7,282 nucleotides of DNA, from NCBI GenBank assembly GCA_903886165.1, contig CAISLL010000021.1:1-7282 (forward strand), written 5' to 3'. The stretch comes from an uncultured beta proteobacterium (GTDB lineage Bacteria; Pseudomonadota; Gammaproteobacteria; Burkholderiales; Burkholderiaceae_C). Below are positions 1 through 6,001 of this stretch, piece after piece (within the stretch, counting starts at the first letter, position 1; each line of letters starts with the position of its first letter). Under the pieces are notes generated by a model, which was given only the letters and a program-made list of their open reading frames with translations, was not told the DNA's origin and did not search any database. A program made the translations under genes and the position numbers.

Positions 1-509
1 CAGACGCTGATCGACAACAGCAGCGCTGTAATCCAGTACCAATGTGTGTCGCCTGAAATCTCGAACCCGGCCAAGCTCATGGCCGGCACCGGCATGCCGT
101 CTGGCCCACCGGTCCAAGCTGCTTCAGTGCGAATCACAATGTTGATGATGATGCCCAGGCCCAGCGTGGCCATGGCTAGGTAGTGGCCCTTGAGCTTGAA
201 GATGGGCCGCGCCACGATGGCAGCCAGCAACCCGGCGGCGATCGCGCCCGCCAGCAGTGCCAACACCGGGTGCCAGCCCAGATGCGTTGGCAAAATCGCC
301 GAGGCATAAGCGCCAATACCCAGAAATCCGGCATGGCCCAGGCTGATCTGACCGGCAAAACCAATCAGCAGGTTCAAGCCCAGCACAATCACGGCGTTGA
401 TCGCCATGCGAATCGCCAGGTCGACATAAAAACTGTTGGGCAACACAAAGGGCAGCACCAGCAGCACCGCCATGATGATGTACAGACCAACGTACTGATT
501 TTTCTTCAT
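1..509 (-). CDS. livM: LivM-type ABC transporter permease, partial (C-terminus beyond the left edge)
   Basis: This is the inner-membrane permease of a branched-chain amino-acid-type (HAAT family) ABC importer, the partner of the LivH-type permease just upstream. Reading the minus strand from the ATG at 509 gives 169 codons with no stop before the window edge, about half of a usual LivM of roughly 320 residues or more. Family hallmarks are clear: a hydrophobic first helix (about residues 7-24), the segment GLNLLIGFAGQISLGHAGF (44-62) followed by GIGAYA, then KLKGHYLAMATLG, then WTGGPDGM. All are diagnostic of LivM. The start lies two bases after the livH stop codon (512-514) and has only a weak Shine-Dalgarno sequence, so translation is probably coupled to livH. 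The transported substrate cannot be read from the sequence. The neighbouring aromatic catabolism genes suggest an aromatic acid, but a branched-chain amino acid is possible. Confidence 0.93.
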   Translation of the reverse strand, partial: MKKNQYVGLYIIMAVLLVLPFVLPNSFYVDLAIRMAINAVIVLGLNLLIGFAGQISLGHAGFLGIGAYASAILPTHLGWHPVLALLAGAIAAGLLAAIVARPIFKLKGHYLAMATLGLGIIINIVIRTEAAWTGGPDGMPVPAMSLAGFEISGDTHWYWITALLLSISV

Positions 510-511
510 GG

Positions 512-1387
512 TCAGACCCGATCAGTGGATTTGCCGCCAAACAGGCCGCGCGGCATGAAGAACAGAATCAGCAGGATCAGCACAAATGGGATGGCGTCCT
601 TGTAAGCCGACGAGATATAACCGGCGCCCATGGCTTCCAGGATACCTACCAGCAAACCACCCACCACTGCGCCCAGGCCGTTGCCCAATCCACCAACAAC
701 GGCCGCCACAAAGCCCTTTAGCCCGAGCATGATGCCGACGTCATACGAGGTGAGCGTGATTGGTGTGACGAGAATGCCGCCCAATGCGCCCAGCGCTGCT
801 GACATGGCAAAGCTCAAAAACAGCACCCAATTGGTGTTGATGCCCACCAGCTCGGCGGCGACCCGGTTGTAAGACGTAGCCAACATGGCCTTGCCGTGCA
901 GGGTGCGGTTAAAAAAGTACCACAACGCAACCACCACGATGGCCGTGACACCGAGTACCCACAGGCTTTGTGGCATCAGGGTGGCACCCATGATCTGGAT
1001 CGGCACATCGCCAGAGAAGGCTGGCAGGCTGAAGGTGCCCTTGCCCAGCCAGACCTGAACCAGGCCACGAATCACCAGCGAGGCACCAATGGTGATGATG
1101 ATCAACGTGACCGACTCGGCGCCCTTGACCGGCTCAATGGCCAGTTTTTCCACCACGATGCCCACGAGGGCCGGCACCAGGATCGCCAGGACGAGTGCCA
1201 CCGGCAAAGGCATGCCACCCTGGGTAAAAAACACCGCCAGCATGCCGCCAAGCATGATGAATTCACCCTGCGCAAAGTTGATGACGTTGCTGGCGTTGTA
1301 GATCAAGGTAAAGCCCAAGGCGGCCAACGCATAGGTGGCCCCCACGGTCACGCCGGAGAAAAGGAATTGCAGAAATTCGGCCAGCAT
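512..1387 (-). CDS. livH: LivH-type ABC transporter permease
   Basis: This is the complete first permease of a branched-chain amino-acid-type ABC importer, 291 residues from the chosen start, normal for LivH. The N-terminus runs directly into a membrane helix (FLFSGVTVGATYALAALGF), followed by the LivH hallmark IYNASNVINFAQGEF (29-43). The coupling segment that contacts the ATPase is at about 172-204 (NRVAAELVGIN, then a helix ending ALGALGG). A glycine-rich stretch, VAAVVGGLGNGLGAVVGG, comes near the C-terminus, and the protein ends in the usual PRGLFG motif. An in-frame ATG at 1483 would add 32 polar residues, but it has no Shine-Dalgarno sequence and the extension is unlike LivH. The ATG at 1387 has AGGAG six bases upstream and puts the first helix at the N-terminus, as is normal for the family. 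livM follows after two bases, so the pair forms one unit. The ATPases and the binding protein would lie beyond the left edge. Confidence 0.93.
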   Translation of the reverse strand: MLAEFLQFLFSGVTVGATYALAALGFTLIYNASNVINFAQGEFIMLGGMLAVFFTQGGMPLPVALVLAILVPALVGIVVEKLAIEPVKGAESVTLIIITIGASLVIRGLVQVWLGKGTFSLPAFSGDVPIQIMGATLMPQSLWVLGVTAIVVVALWYFFNRTLHGKAMLATSYNRVAAELVGINTNWVLFLSFAMSAALGALGGILVTPITLTSYDVGIMLGLKGFVAAVVGGLGNGLGAVVGGLLVGILEAMGAGYISSAYKDAIPFVLILLILFFMPRGLFGGKSTDRV

Positions 1388-1443
1388 CAGGCGCTCCTGG
1401 CGGCGAAGTTGAAAGTCCCCTGCGGGGTTGGACGGTTCGGCAT
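1387..1443 (-). CDS. Candidate 18-codon upstream ORF / leader peptide before livH
   Basis: A short ORF encoding MPNRPTPQGTFNFAARSA starts at the ATG at 1441-1443. Its TGA stop (1387-1389) shares one base with the livH ATG, giving TGATG. A strong Shine-Dalgarno sequence, AGGAG, lies at 1451-1455, seven bases before the ATG, and is at least as good as that of livH. The livH Shine-Dalgarno sequence lies inside this ORF, so a ribosome translating it would pass over and terminate at the livH start, the classic arrangement for translational coupling. Three prolines fall in the first seven residues. I do not recognise the peptide. It could be a regulatory leader, a coupling device, or a chance ORF: a strong Shine-Dalgarno sequence plus TGATG is suggestive, but 18 codons can arise by chance. 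Confidence 0.35.
   Translation of the reverse strand: MPNRPTPQGTFNFAARSA
1394..1398 (-). promoter_or_regulatory. Ribosome binding site of livH
   Basis: AGGAG lies six bases upstream of the ATG at 1387. It decides the livH start in favour of 1387 over the in-frame ATG at 1483, which has only AT-rich sequence before it. Confidence 0.75.
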
Positions 1444-1450
1444 GCAGTGT

Positions 1451-1455
1451 CTCCT
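1451..1455 (-). promoter_or_regulatory. Shine-Dalgarno sequence of the upstream ORF
   Basis: AGGAG lies seven bases before the ATG at 1443. It is the main reason to take the 18-codon upstream ORF seriously. It is not positioned for any start in the livH frame. Confidence 0.45.
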
Positions 1456-1497
1456 GTGTTTGGAACCCATTTTTTGGATTCATTTTTTAATGACTAG

Positions 1498-1526
1498 ATT
1501 CTGAAATATAGAACTGATTCTGTCAA
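1498..1526 (-). promoter_or_regulatory. Candidate sigma-70-type promoter for livHM
   Basis: On the minus strand a perfect TTGACA (plus positions 1521-1526) is followed after 17 bases by CAGAAT (1498-1503). The latter matches four of six bases of the -10 consensus, including the second A and the final T. The start point would be near 1491, giving a leader of about 100 nt that contains the upstream ORF and the livH ribosome binding site. The region is markedly AT-rich compared with the flanking genes. A 7-bp direct repeat, GATTCTG (1497-1503 and 1516-1522), overlaps the -10 box and adjoins the -35 box, where a regulator could bind. The call rests on pattern matching only. Confidence 0.4.
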
Positions 1527-1581
1527 TTTATAATTGTGAATTTATTTGGTGATCTGGCAACCGCAAATTGACAACCAAGCA

Positions 1582-1607
1582 TGGCCAGGTCGATTGACCG
1601 GTGGCCA
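1582..1607. repeat. Bulged inverted repeat (possible hairpin) between padD and livH
   Basis: TGGCCA (1582-1587) and GGTC (1588-1591) can pair with GACC (1596-1599) and a second TGGCCA (1602-1607) around a GATT loop, leaving a two-base GG bulge at 1600-1601. The result is a ten-pair stem. On the minus strand the sequence after it is moderately T-rich but has no clean T-run, so it is at best a weak terminator. It may instead be a binding site upstream of the candidate livH promoter. Confidence 0.35.
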
Positions 1608-1651
1608 AGGGCGTGCAATTCACATTTAGGAAAAAATACCCAGTGCATTAT

Positions 1652-1669
1652 TTGGGGTTAGAACCCCAA
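1652..1669. repeat. 18-bp palindrome, candidate operator or weak terminator
   Basis: TTGGGGTTAGAACCCCAA consists of two perfect 8-bp arms (1652-1659 and 1662-1669) around a two-base centre. It lies 62 bp after the padD stop codon and about 125 bp upstream of the candidate livH -35 box. On the minus strand a six-T run (1631-1636) follows the second arm, but 15 bases later, too far for a standard intrinsic terminator. Dyad symmetry this tight is more typical of a dimeric repressor or activator site. It may serve either purpose, or mark the end of the pad transcript. Confidence 0.5.
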
Positions 1670-1686
1670 TGACGGCTTACTTTCAT

Positions 1687-1721
1687 CATCCAAGGCGTCG
1701 CATCAGATTTATATTTGGATG
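1687..1721 (-). repeat. Stem-loop just downstream of padD
   Basis: Perfect 7-bp arms CATCCAA (1687-1693) and TTGGATG (1715-1721) enclose a 21-base loop, starting about 10 bases after the padD stop. No T-run follows on the minus strand, so it does not look like an intrinsic terminator. It could be a 3'-end stabilising hairpin or coincidence. Confidence 0.3.
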
Positions 1722-1731
1722 GCTTACTGCT

Positions 1732-2592
1732 CTATTGACTGCTTCTCACGCCGCGCACAGGCAATTTCACCAGGGAAAATCCCTGATTGAAACTGGCACG
1801 AGTCACCAGGGTGTACTTGAAATTGGCACCGGCAAAGGCTGCACCTGCACCGGCAAGGGCCAGCAAAAGTGCCTGGACTGTGCCATGTGTCAAAACGGCG
1901 CTGGCGGCGAGCAGCAGCAATGGGGCGATGGTGCCGCTGATAAGCAGCATGCGTCCGGCCTGATTGAGTGCAGCGCGTGCACGCGGCGCCATGCTGGACT
2001 CAACCGCACGGCGGTAGTTCAGCCAAAGCACCAACCTTGCCACCAGCAGCAACGCGAACAGGCCGAGCACAACGCTGGTCACCGCGCCGTGCCACTGTCC
2101 CAGCAGGAGAAAAACGCCACACCCTTCGCACAGCCCGGTGCTGAACATGAGCGGTATGAGTTGCCTGGAACGCCAGGCTGGAATGCCCTTTGTCGCCGGT
2201 AGCATGCGGCTTTGGCAGTACAGAAAGAGCAGGGCGAGTGCGCCGGTTACCCAGATCAGGCCGCCCACGTTCAAGAGCGCCAGAAGGCCGGACGGAAACA
2301 GCAACAGCGCAACAAAGGCTTCACGTGACATCCAGGAGGTGCGCGGGTTGATAAACACGTTCAGTGCCCGCAGCGGCCGACCGATCTCAAGCCAGACACA
2401 CAGCAGCCCCAGCCCGATCAGGGCCAGCGACAACAGCAGCATCCCGTTGGCGGCTGACGCTGCGCTGCCGTTGGGCGCGACAAACAATGCACTGATGACC
2501 AGCAGGCCGGTTCCGGCACCGCCACCGATGAAATTGCCGGCAGCACGCCAGTCCCAGCTGGTCTGTTGCCATGGGTTGGGTCCGAAGCTCAT
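1732..2592 (-). CDS. padD: NrfD/DmsC-like membrane anchor of a molybdoenzyme, probable phenylacetyl-CoA:acceptor oxidoreductase subunit PadD
   Basis: This 286-residue integral membrane protein probably anchors the PadBC catalytic pair and passes its electrons to quinone. Eight hydrophobic segments can be placed at about residues 20-39, 50-68, 92-109, 110-127, 145-165, 170-191, 215-235 and 238-256. The NrfD/DmsC family signature follows helix 2: LEIGRPLRALNVF (68-80), then SWMSREA (86-92). It is equivalent to the HLGSP...EI loop of DmsC, which lies near the quinone site. Positive residues cluster in the loops after helices 2, 4 and 6 and in the C-terminal tail (K259, R265, K276, R280, R283), while the other loops carry none, predicting both termini and the signature loop on the cytoplasmic side. 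The start overlaps the padC stop (ATGA) with AAGGCGGA just upstream. The family is clear. The PadD assignment rests on its place after padB and padC. Confidence 0.8.
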   Translation of the reverse strand: MSFGPNPWQQTSWDWRAAGNFIGGGAGTGLLVISALFVAPNGSAASAANGMLLLSLALIGLGLLCVWLEIGRPLRALNVFINPRTSWMSREAFVALLLFPSGLLALLNVGGLIWVTGALALLFLYCQSRMLPATKGIPAWRSRQLIPLMFSTGLCEGCGVFLLLGQWHGAVTSVVLGLFALLLVARLVLWLNYRRAVESSMAPRARAALNQAGRMLLISGTIAPLLLLAASAVLTHGTVQALLLALAGAGAAFAGANFKYTLVTRASFNQGFSLVKLPVRGVRSSQ

Positions 2593-3239
2593 GTGTCCGC
2601 CTTATCCCAGAGATAGTGAAAACCGGGCCCGGTACCGAGCTCTTCGTGCATGCGAAAACTCTGATTTTTCGCTAGCAATTGTGAAACGTTGCTTTGTGGG
2701 TCATCCAGGTCACCAAAGGCCAGGGCCTCGGCAATGCAGGCATTGACACAGGCAGGGGTGGCAGCCGGATCAATTCCCGGCGTCAGCCCTTGCGCCAGAC
2801 CAGCATCAATCCGGTCAACACAAAATGTGCACTTGGTGGCCACTGCCAGCCGAGCTTCGTCATGCCGTTTGGCTTCGTTTTCAGTGGGCTTGCCATAGGC
2901 AAAACTGGCCCGCTGCGTTTTGTAACGCGCCTGATACGGGCAGGCGACCGCACAGTAGGCGCAGCCGATGCACACATCGTAGTCGATGGTGACAATGCCA
3001 TCGGCCCGCTTTTTGGTGGCCGTCGTTGGGCATACCTCCATGCATGGCGGGTCTTCGCAGTGCTGGCAACCCACCGGCACAAAGACGCGCTTGACGGCCG
3101 GGAATTCGCCAAACTCCATGTCAATGACGCGGCGCCATTGCACGCCGGGTGGTGTGGCATTGGTGTGTTTGCAGGCGGCCGTGCAGGTCTGGCAACCCAC
3201 ACAGCGTCGCAAGTCGGCGGTCATGGCCCAGCGTGTCAT
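2589..3239 (-). CDS. padC: Four-[4Fe-4S] ferredoxin-like electron-transfer subunit, probable phenylacetyl-CoA:acceptor oxidoreductase subunit PadC
   Basis: This 216-residue DmsB/NrfC-type subunit would wire electrons from the molybdenum subunit to the membrane anchor. All 16 expected cysteines are present in four groups: 13/16/19/23, 58/61/66/70, 90/93/96/100 and 137/140/164/168, enough for four [4Fe-4S] clusters. The last group has the usual CTFC...C...C layout. There is no signal peptide or membrane segment, so it should stay in the cytoplasm with padB and padD. The start at 3239 overlaps the padB stop as ATGA and has GGAG eight bases before it. A second Met at residue 6 is possible but less well placed. 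DMSO reductase-type beta subunits in general look like this. The Pad assignment comes from the neighbouring large subunit and the alpha/beta oxidoreductase genes. Confidence 0.85.
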   Translation of the reverse strand: MTRWAMTADLRRCVGCQTCTAACKHTNATPPGVQWRRVIDMEFGEFPAVKRVFVPVGCQHCEDPPCMEVCPTTATKKRADGIVTIDYDVCIGCAYCAVACPYQARYKTQRASFAYGKPTENEAKRHDEARLAVATKCTFCVDRIDAGLAQGLTPGIDPAATPACVNACIAEALAFGDLDDPQSNVSQLLAKNQSFRMHEELGTGPGFHYLWDKADT

Positions 3240-5983
3240 GCGCGTACTCCGGTGGTGTTAAGAATCAGGTTCACGCGCACGATGTCAGCGCTTGAACCAG
3301 TTGAATCAGTCAGCGCGACCGACATGGGAGTAAGGGCATTCATGCTGGGTACCCCAGAGTCCTTGGCGAAGGGTGTAGCCCAGTGATCGAACTGCCCGAT
3401 CAAAAGCAGCGTGTCGGGCCGGATGCCCTGACGCAGCACGGCCTTGCCATGCACACTGCGAATCGGGGTCGAAATCGTCACCTCGTCGCCGTCTTCGATG
3501 CCGAGCTGTTGCGCCCGTGCGGTGTTGATGATGACACCCCGGTGACCGGCAATGTTGTCGGCCACCTCCTTGATCATCTGCATGCCGACATTGCCGCCCC
3601 AGGCGTACTGCATGCTGCGTGCAGTCAGCATCCAGAAGGGAAAGTCAGCAACTTTTCCGCCTTTGACCAGTGTCTTGGCCAGCTCAGCTGTCCATAACTC
3701 GCTGAAATCCTTGGCGACCGGCAGCGCCTGGTACTCGTGCAATTGTTCATCCCACCAATGCATGTCATGTTCGTGCAGGCGGCGGCCCAGTTCAGCGCCC
3801 ACGCGTTGCAGGCGCTCCTGATAGGGCAACTCAAACCGCAGGTTCTGCCGGGCCAGCGTCGGGTACAGATACCAGTCGGACTGGGGGAACGGTTTGGTCG
3901 CCAGGCCGTGCTCTTTCCACCACGCCAGGTCATGCACTTCGGCGCCCTTGCTGAGCTCGGCACTGGCCGAACGTCCGATGGCGTCCCAAATCTGATCGCG
4001 CGTATGGGCCACGTTGGTGGCGAGCGAGAAGTCGCCGAACTCGGTCTTGAGCGGCATGCCGGCAGCACCCTTGTTGATGGCTGCGTTGTACTTTTCCAGC
4101 AAGCCGGTACGCCTGGCCAATTCGGTGGCGATTTCGGTGAAATCACGGGCTTCGCCGCGCGCGGTGATGACCGGCTGGCGCAGCGCAAACCCTTGCTGGG
4201 TCCAAAACTGTTCGACAAACTTGGTTCCACCAACACGGATCAGTTGCAGGCTCTCCAGATCTGTGGCGTCGGGCAGCAGCACATCGGCGAAATGATTGGT
4301 TTCGTCGCGGGTGTAGGCGAACGCCACCACAAACGGAAAACGTGTCATCTTGACGCCGATGCCGTCGGTGTCCCAGAACGAAATCGCCGGGTTGGTGCGA
4401 TAAACAAACCAGACATCGGGCAGGGTCACGCGTGGCAAGCCCTTGGGCGTCTCATCCAGGAACATCCAGGAAAAGTGGGTGGGCCCAAGCGCCTGGCTCC
4501 AGGGGCCGTCGGTGGCCAGCGGCACCATGGTGCGGTAGGCGTTGCGGATGTTGGGCTTGGGTGACCAGTGCGCCTTGTCGGTCGGGTTCAAGTGGCTGTA
4601 CATGAAGCCGTCCTGACCTGGCTTGACACTGTCATGGCGTTGCGACATCGGGCGGTGCAGACGCACCGTGGTGCCCAAGGTGCCGCCTGGCACCTCCAGC
4701 CCGCCGACCAGCGCCGCCATCATGGTGCGGGCCCAGACGCATTCGTAGGCGCCCCAGCCGTTGGTCACGGTTTTGCCCAGGCTGATCGCGACCGGGCGAA
4801 ACGGCATGGTCTTGCCATCCATCTCGACGGTCTGGCCGACACAGGCGTGGTCAATGAACTCATGGCCGATGCGGCGCATCGTGGCCGCTGGCACGTCGCA
4901 CAGCTTCTCGGCCCACTCGGGCGAAAACGTGGCCATGTGTGCCACCAGCTTGCTGAAGGAGGTCTGCCCGCGCAGTGGGCCACTGCCCAGCACATCGCCG
5001 TCAGGCCCGTGTTCAACCGCGTCCACCACAAACTCACCCTCCAGCGCTTCCTGGATATCGGGGCTATCAAACGGCACGGCACGCTGGCTGATCAGATCAA
5101 ACACCAGCGGCTTGCTGCTGGCCGGGTCGCGCAGGTAATAGCCGCCGTCACCGACCAGATAGGGCGAGGCCGTGCTGCGGGCCAGAAAGGCCACATCCAG
5201 CCGTTCACGTGGCACCTCGTGCAACAGCACGTGCATCAGGGCAAACAGGAAGGCCGGGTCGGTCTTGGGTTTGATCGGCACCCATTCGGCAGAACAGGCG
5301 CCGGTGATGGAAAGATGGGGCTCCACCTGCACCCGCTTCATGCCACGCACGCGTGCCTTGGAGTGGCGGGCCACGCCGACCACGCCGCCCGAGGCTTCCA
5401 CGTTGGCACCGCAGGAGATCAGGTAGTTGGTCATCGGCGTATCGGGAGAAACCGTGAAGCCGCGGTGCCAATACTCGCCATAGAGGTGTTCGGAGTGGTA
5501 ACACTTGACGCCCTGGCCCGATCCGAAGCCGAAATCGACCGAGCCCCAGGCGGAAAGAAAGGCCGGCATGGTGCCCATGTAGGACTGCGGCGTGCCGCCA
5601 CCGCCCAGGCTCATGGCCACCCGTGGGTAGCCCGACTCGTCGGTCATGCCATCCGCGCGCACGCGCTCAAGCTTGGCCGTGATCAAATCAAGCGCTTCCT
5701 CCCATGAAATCGGCACAAAACCGGGATCCTCTTTGCGCCCTTTTTTGGGGTTGGTGCGCTTCATCGGGGTCAGTACACGGTTCGGGTTGTAGGTCTTCTG
5801 GACCAGTCCAAATGCCTTGACGCAGACCTTGCCGTTGCCCGGATGAACGCTGGCCGCGCAGAAATTGGGTTCGACCTCGGTCGCTACCCCTTGCTCCACC
5901 TTTACCGTGAGCAGGTCAGGACCGGCCACGCACTGGTAGCAGTAGGTGGGGACTTTGCGCACGTCCTTGGATTCAAGACTCAT
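3236..5983 (-). CDS. padB: Molybdopterin oxidoreductase, probable phenylacetyl-CoA:acceptor oxidoreductase catalytic subunit PadB
   Basis: This 915-residue member of the DMSO reductase superfamily is the probable catalytic subunit that oxidises phenylacetyl-CoA to phenylglyoxylate. An N-terminal Fe-S domain (about 11-72) has C15-x2-C18 and C54 in VCVKAFG, but the usual third cysteine position holds Pro22; C42 lies nearby. The catalytic region follows, with SWEEALDLI (93-101). GVKCYHSEHL (158-167) places C161 where cysteine-ligand enzymes bind Mo, with the GAN motif at 192-194. The C-terminal molybdopterin-dinucleotide domain runs from about 780 to 905 (FWMLTARSMQ, then LGIEDGDEV). No twin-arginine signal is present, which fits a cytosolic CoA-ester substrate. 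AAGGA lies upstream of the ATG. The gene starts 18 bp after porB and overlaps padC. The 93-kDa large subunit described for Thauera aromatica is similar in size to the roughly 100 kDa expected here. A related aryl-acetyl-CoA or other substrate remains possible. Confidence 0.78.
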   Translation of the reverse strand: MSLESKDVRKVPTYCYQCVAGPDLLTVKVEQGVATEVEPNFCAASVHPGNGKVCVKAFGLVQKTYNPNRVLTPMKRTNPKKGRKEDPGFVPISWEEALDLITAKLERVRADGMTDESGYPRVAMSLGGGGTPQSYMGTMPAFLSAWGSVDFGFGSGQGVKCYHSEHLYGEYWHRGFTVSPDTPMTNYLISCGANVEASGGVVGVARHSKARVRGMKRVQVEPHLSITGACSAEWVPIKPKTDPAFLFALMHVLLHEVPRERLDVAFLARSTASPYLVGDGGYYLRDPASSKPLVFDLISQRAVPFDSPDIQEALEGEFVVDAVEHGPDGDVLGSGPLRGQTSFSKLVAHMATFSPEWAEKLCDVPAATMRRIGHEFIDHACVGQTVEMDGKTMPFRPVAISLGKTVTNGWGAYECVWARTMMAALVGGLEVPGGTLGTTVRLHRPMSQRHDSVKPGQDGFMYSHLNPTDKAHWSPKPNIRNAYRTMVPLATDGPWSQALGPTHFSWMFLDETPKGLPRVTLPDVWFVYRTNPAISFWDTDGIGVKMTRFPFVVAFAYTRDETNHFADVLLPDATDLESLQLIRVGGTKFVEQFWTQQGFALRQPVITARGEARDFTEIATELARRTGLLEKYNAAINKGAAGMPLKTEFGDFSLATNVAHTRDQIWDAIGRSASAELSKGAEVHDLAWWKEHGLATKPFPQSDWYLYPTLARQNLRFELPYQERLQRVGAELGRRLHEHDMHWWDEQLHEYQALPVAKDFSELWTAELAKTLVKGGKVADFPFWMLTARSMQYAWGGNVGMQMIKEVADNIAGHRGVIINTARAQQLGIEDGDEVTISTPIRSVHGKAVLRQGIRPDTLLLIGQFDHWATPFAKDSGVPSMNALTPMSVALTDSTGSSADIVRVNLILNTTGVRA

Positions 5984-6001
5984 GGGGAATCCTTCAAATA
6001 A

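Noticed and set aside
124..540. Minus-strand open frame of 138 codons overlapping livM and the end of livH
   Set aside because: It lies out of frame with livM, whose translation in the neighbouring frame carries unmistakable permease motifs. The 138-codon product has no family character.
1388..1483. In-frame N-terminal extension of livH from the ATG at 1483
   Set aside because: No ribosome site precedes 1483, the 32 extra residues are polar and unlike LivH, and the ATG at 1387 has a strong AGGAG at good spacing.
1468..1488. Two CATTTTTT copies 13 bp apart as a terminator or repeat element
   Set aside because: They are simple AT-rich runs without a preceding stem on either strand, so they are treated as part of the AT-rich leader.
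1524..1536. Plus-strand TATAAT within CAATTTATAATTG as a promoter facing right
   Set aside because: There is no acceptable -35 box at the right distance, and no plus-strand gene lies downstream.
1669..2202. Plus-strand open frame of 177 codons opposite padD
   Set aside because: It is antisense to a clear membrane protein, and its composition (Gln/His/Cys-rich) is that expected from the reverse complement of a hydrophobic GC-rich gene.
4568..5707. Long plus-strand open frame (379 codons) opposite padB
   Set aside because: It is antisense to the well-supported molybdoenzyme. Long reverse frames are common in GC-rich genes, and the predicted protein (His/Gly/Ala-rich) shows no recognisable domain or good start.
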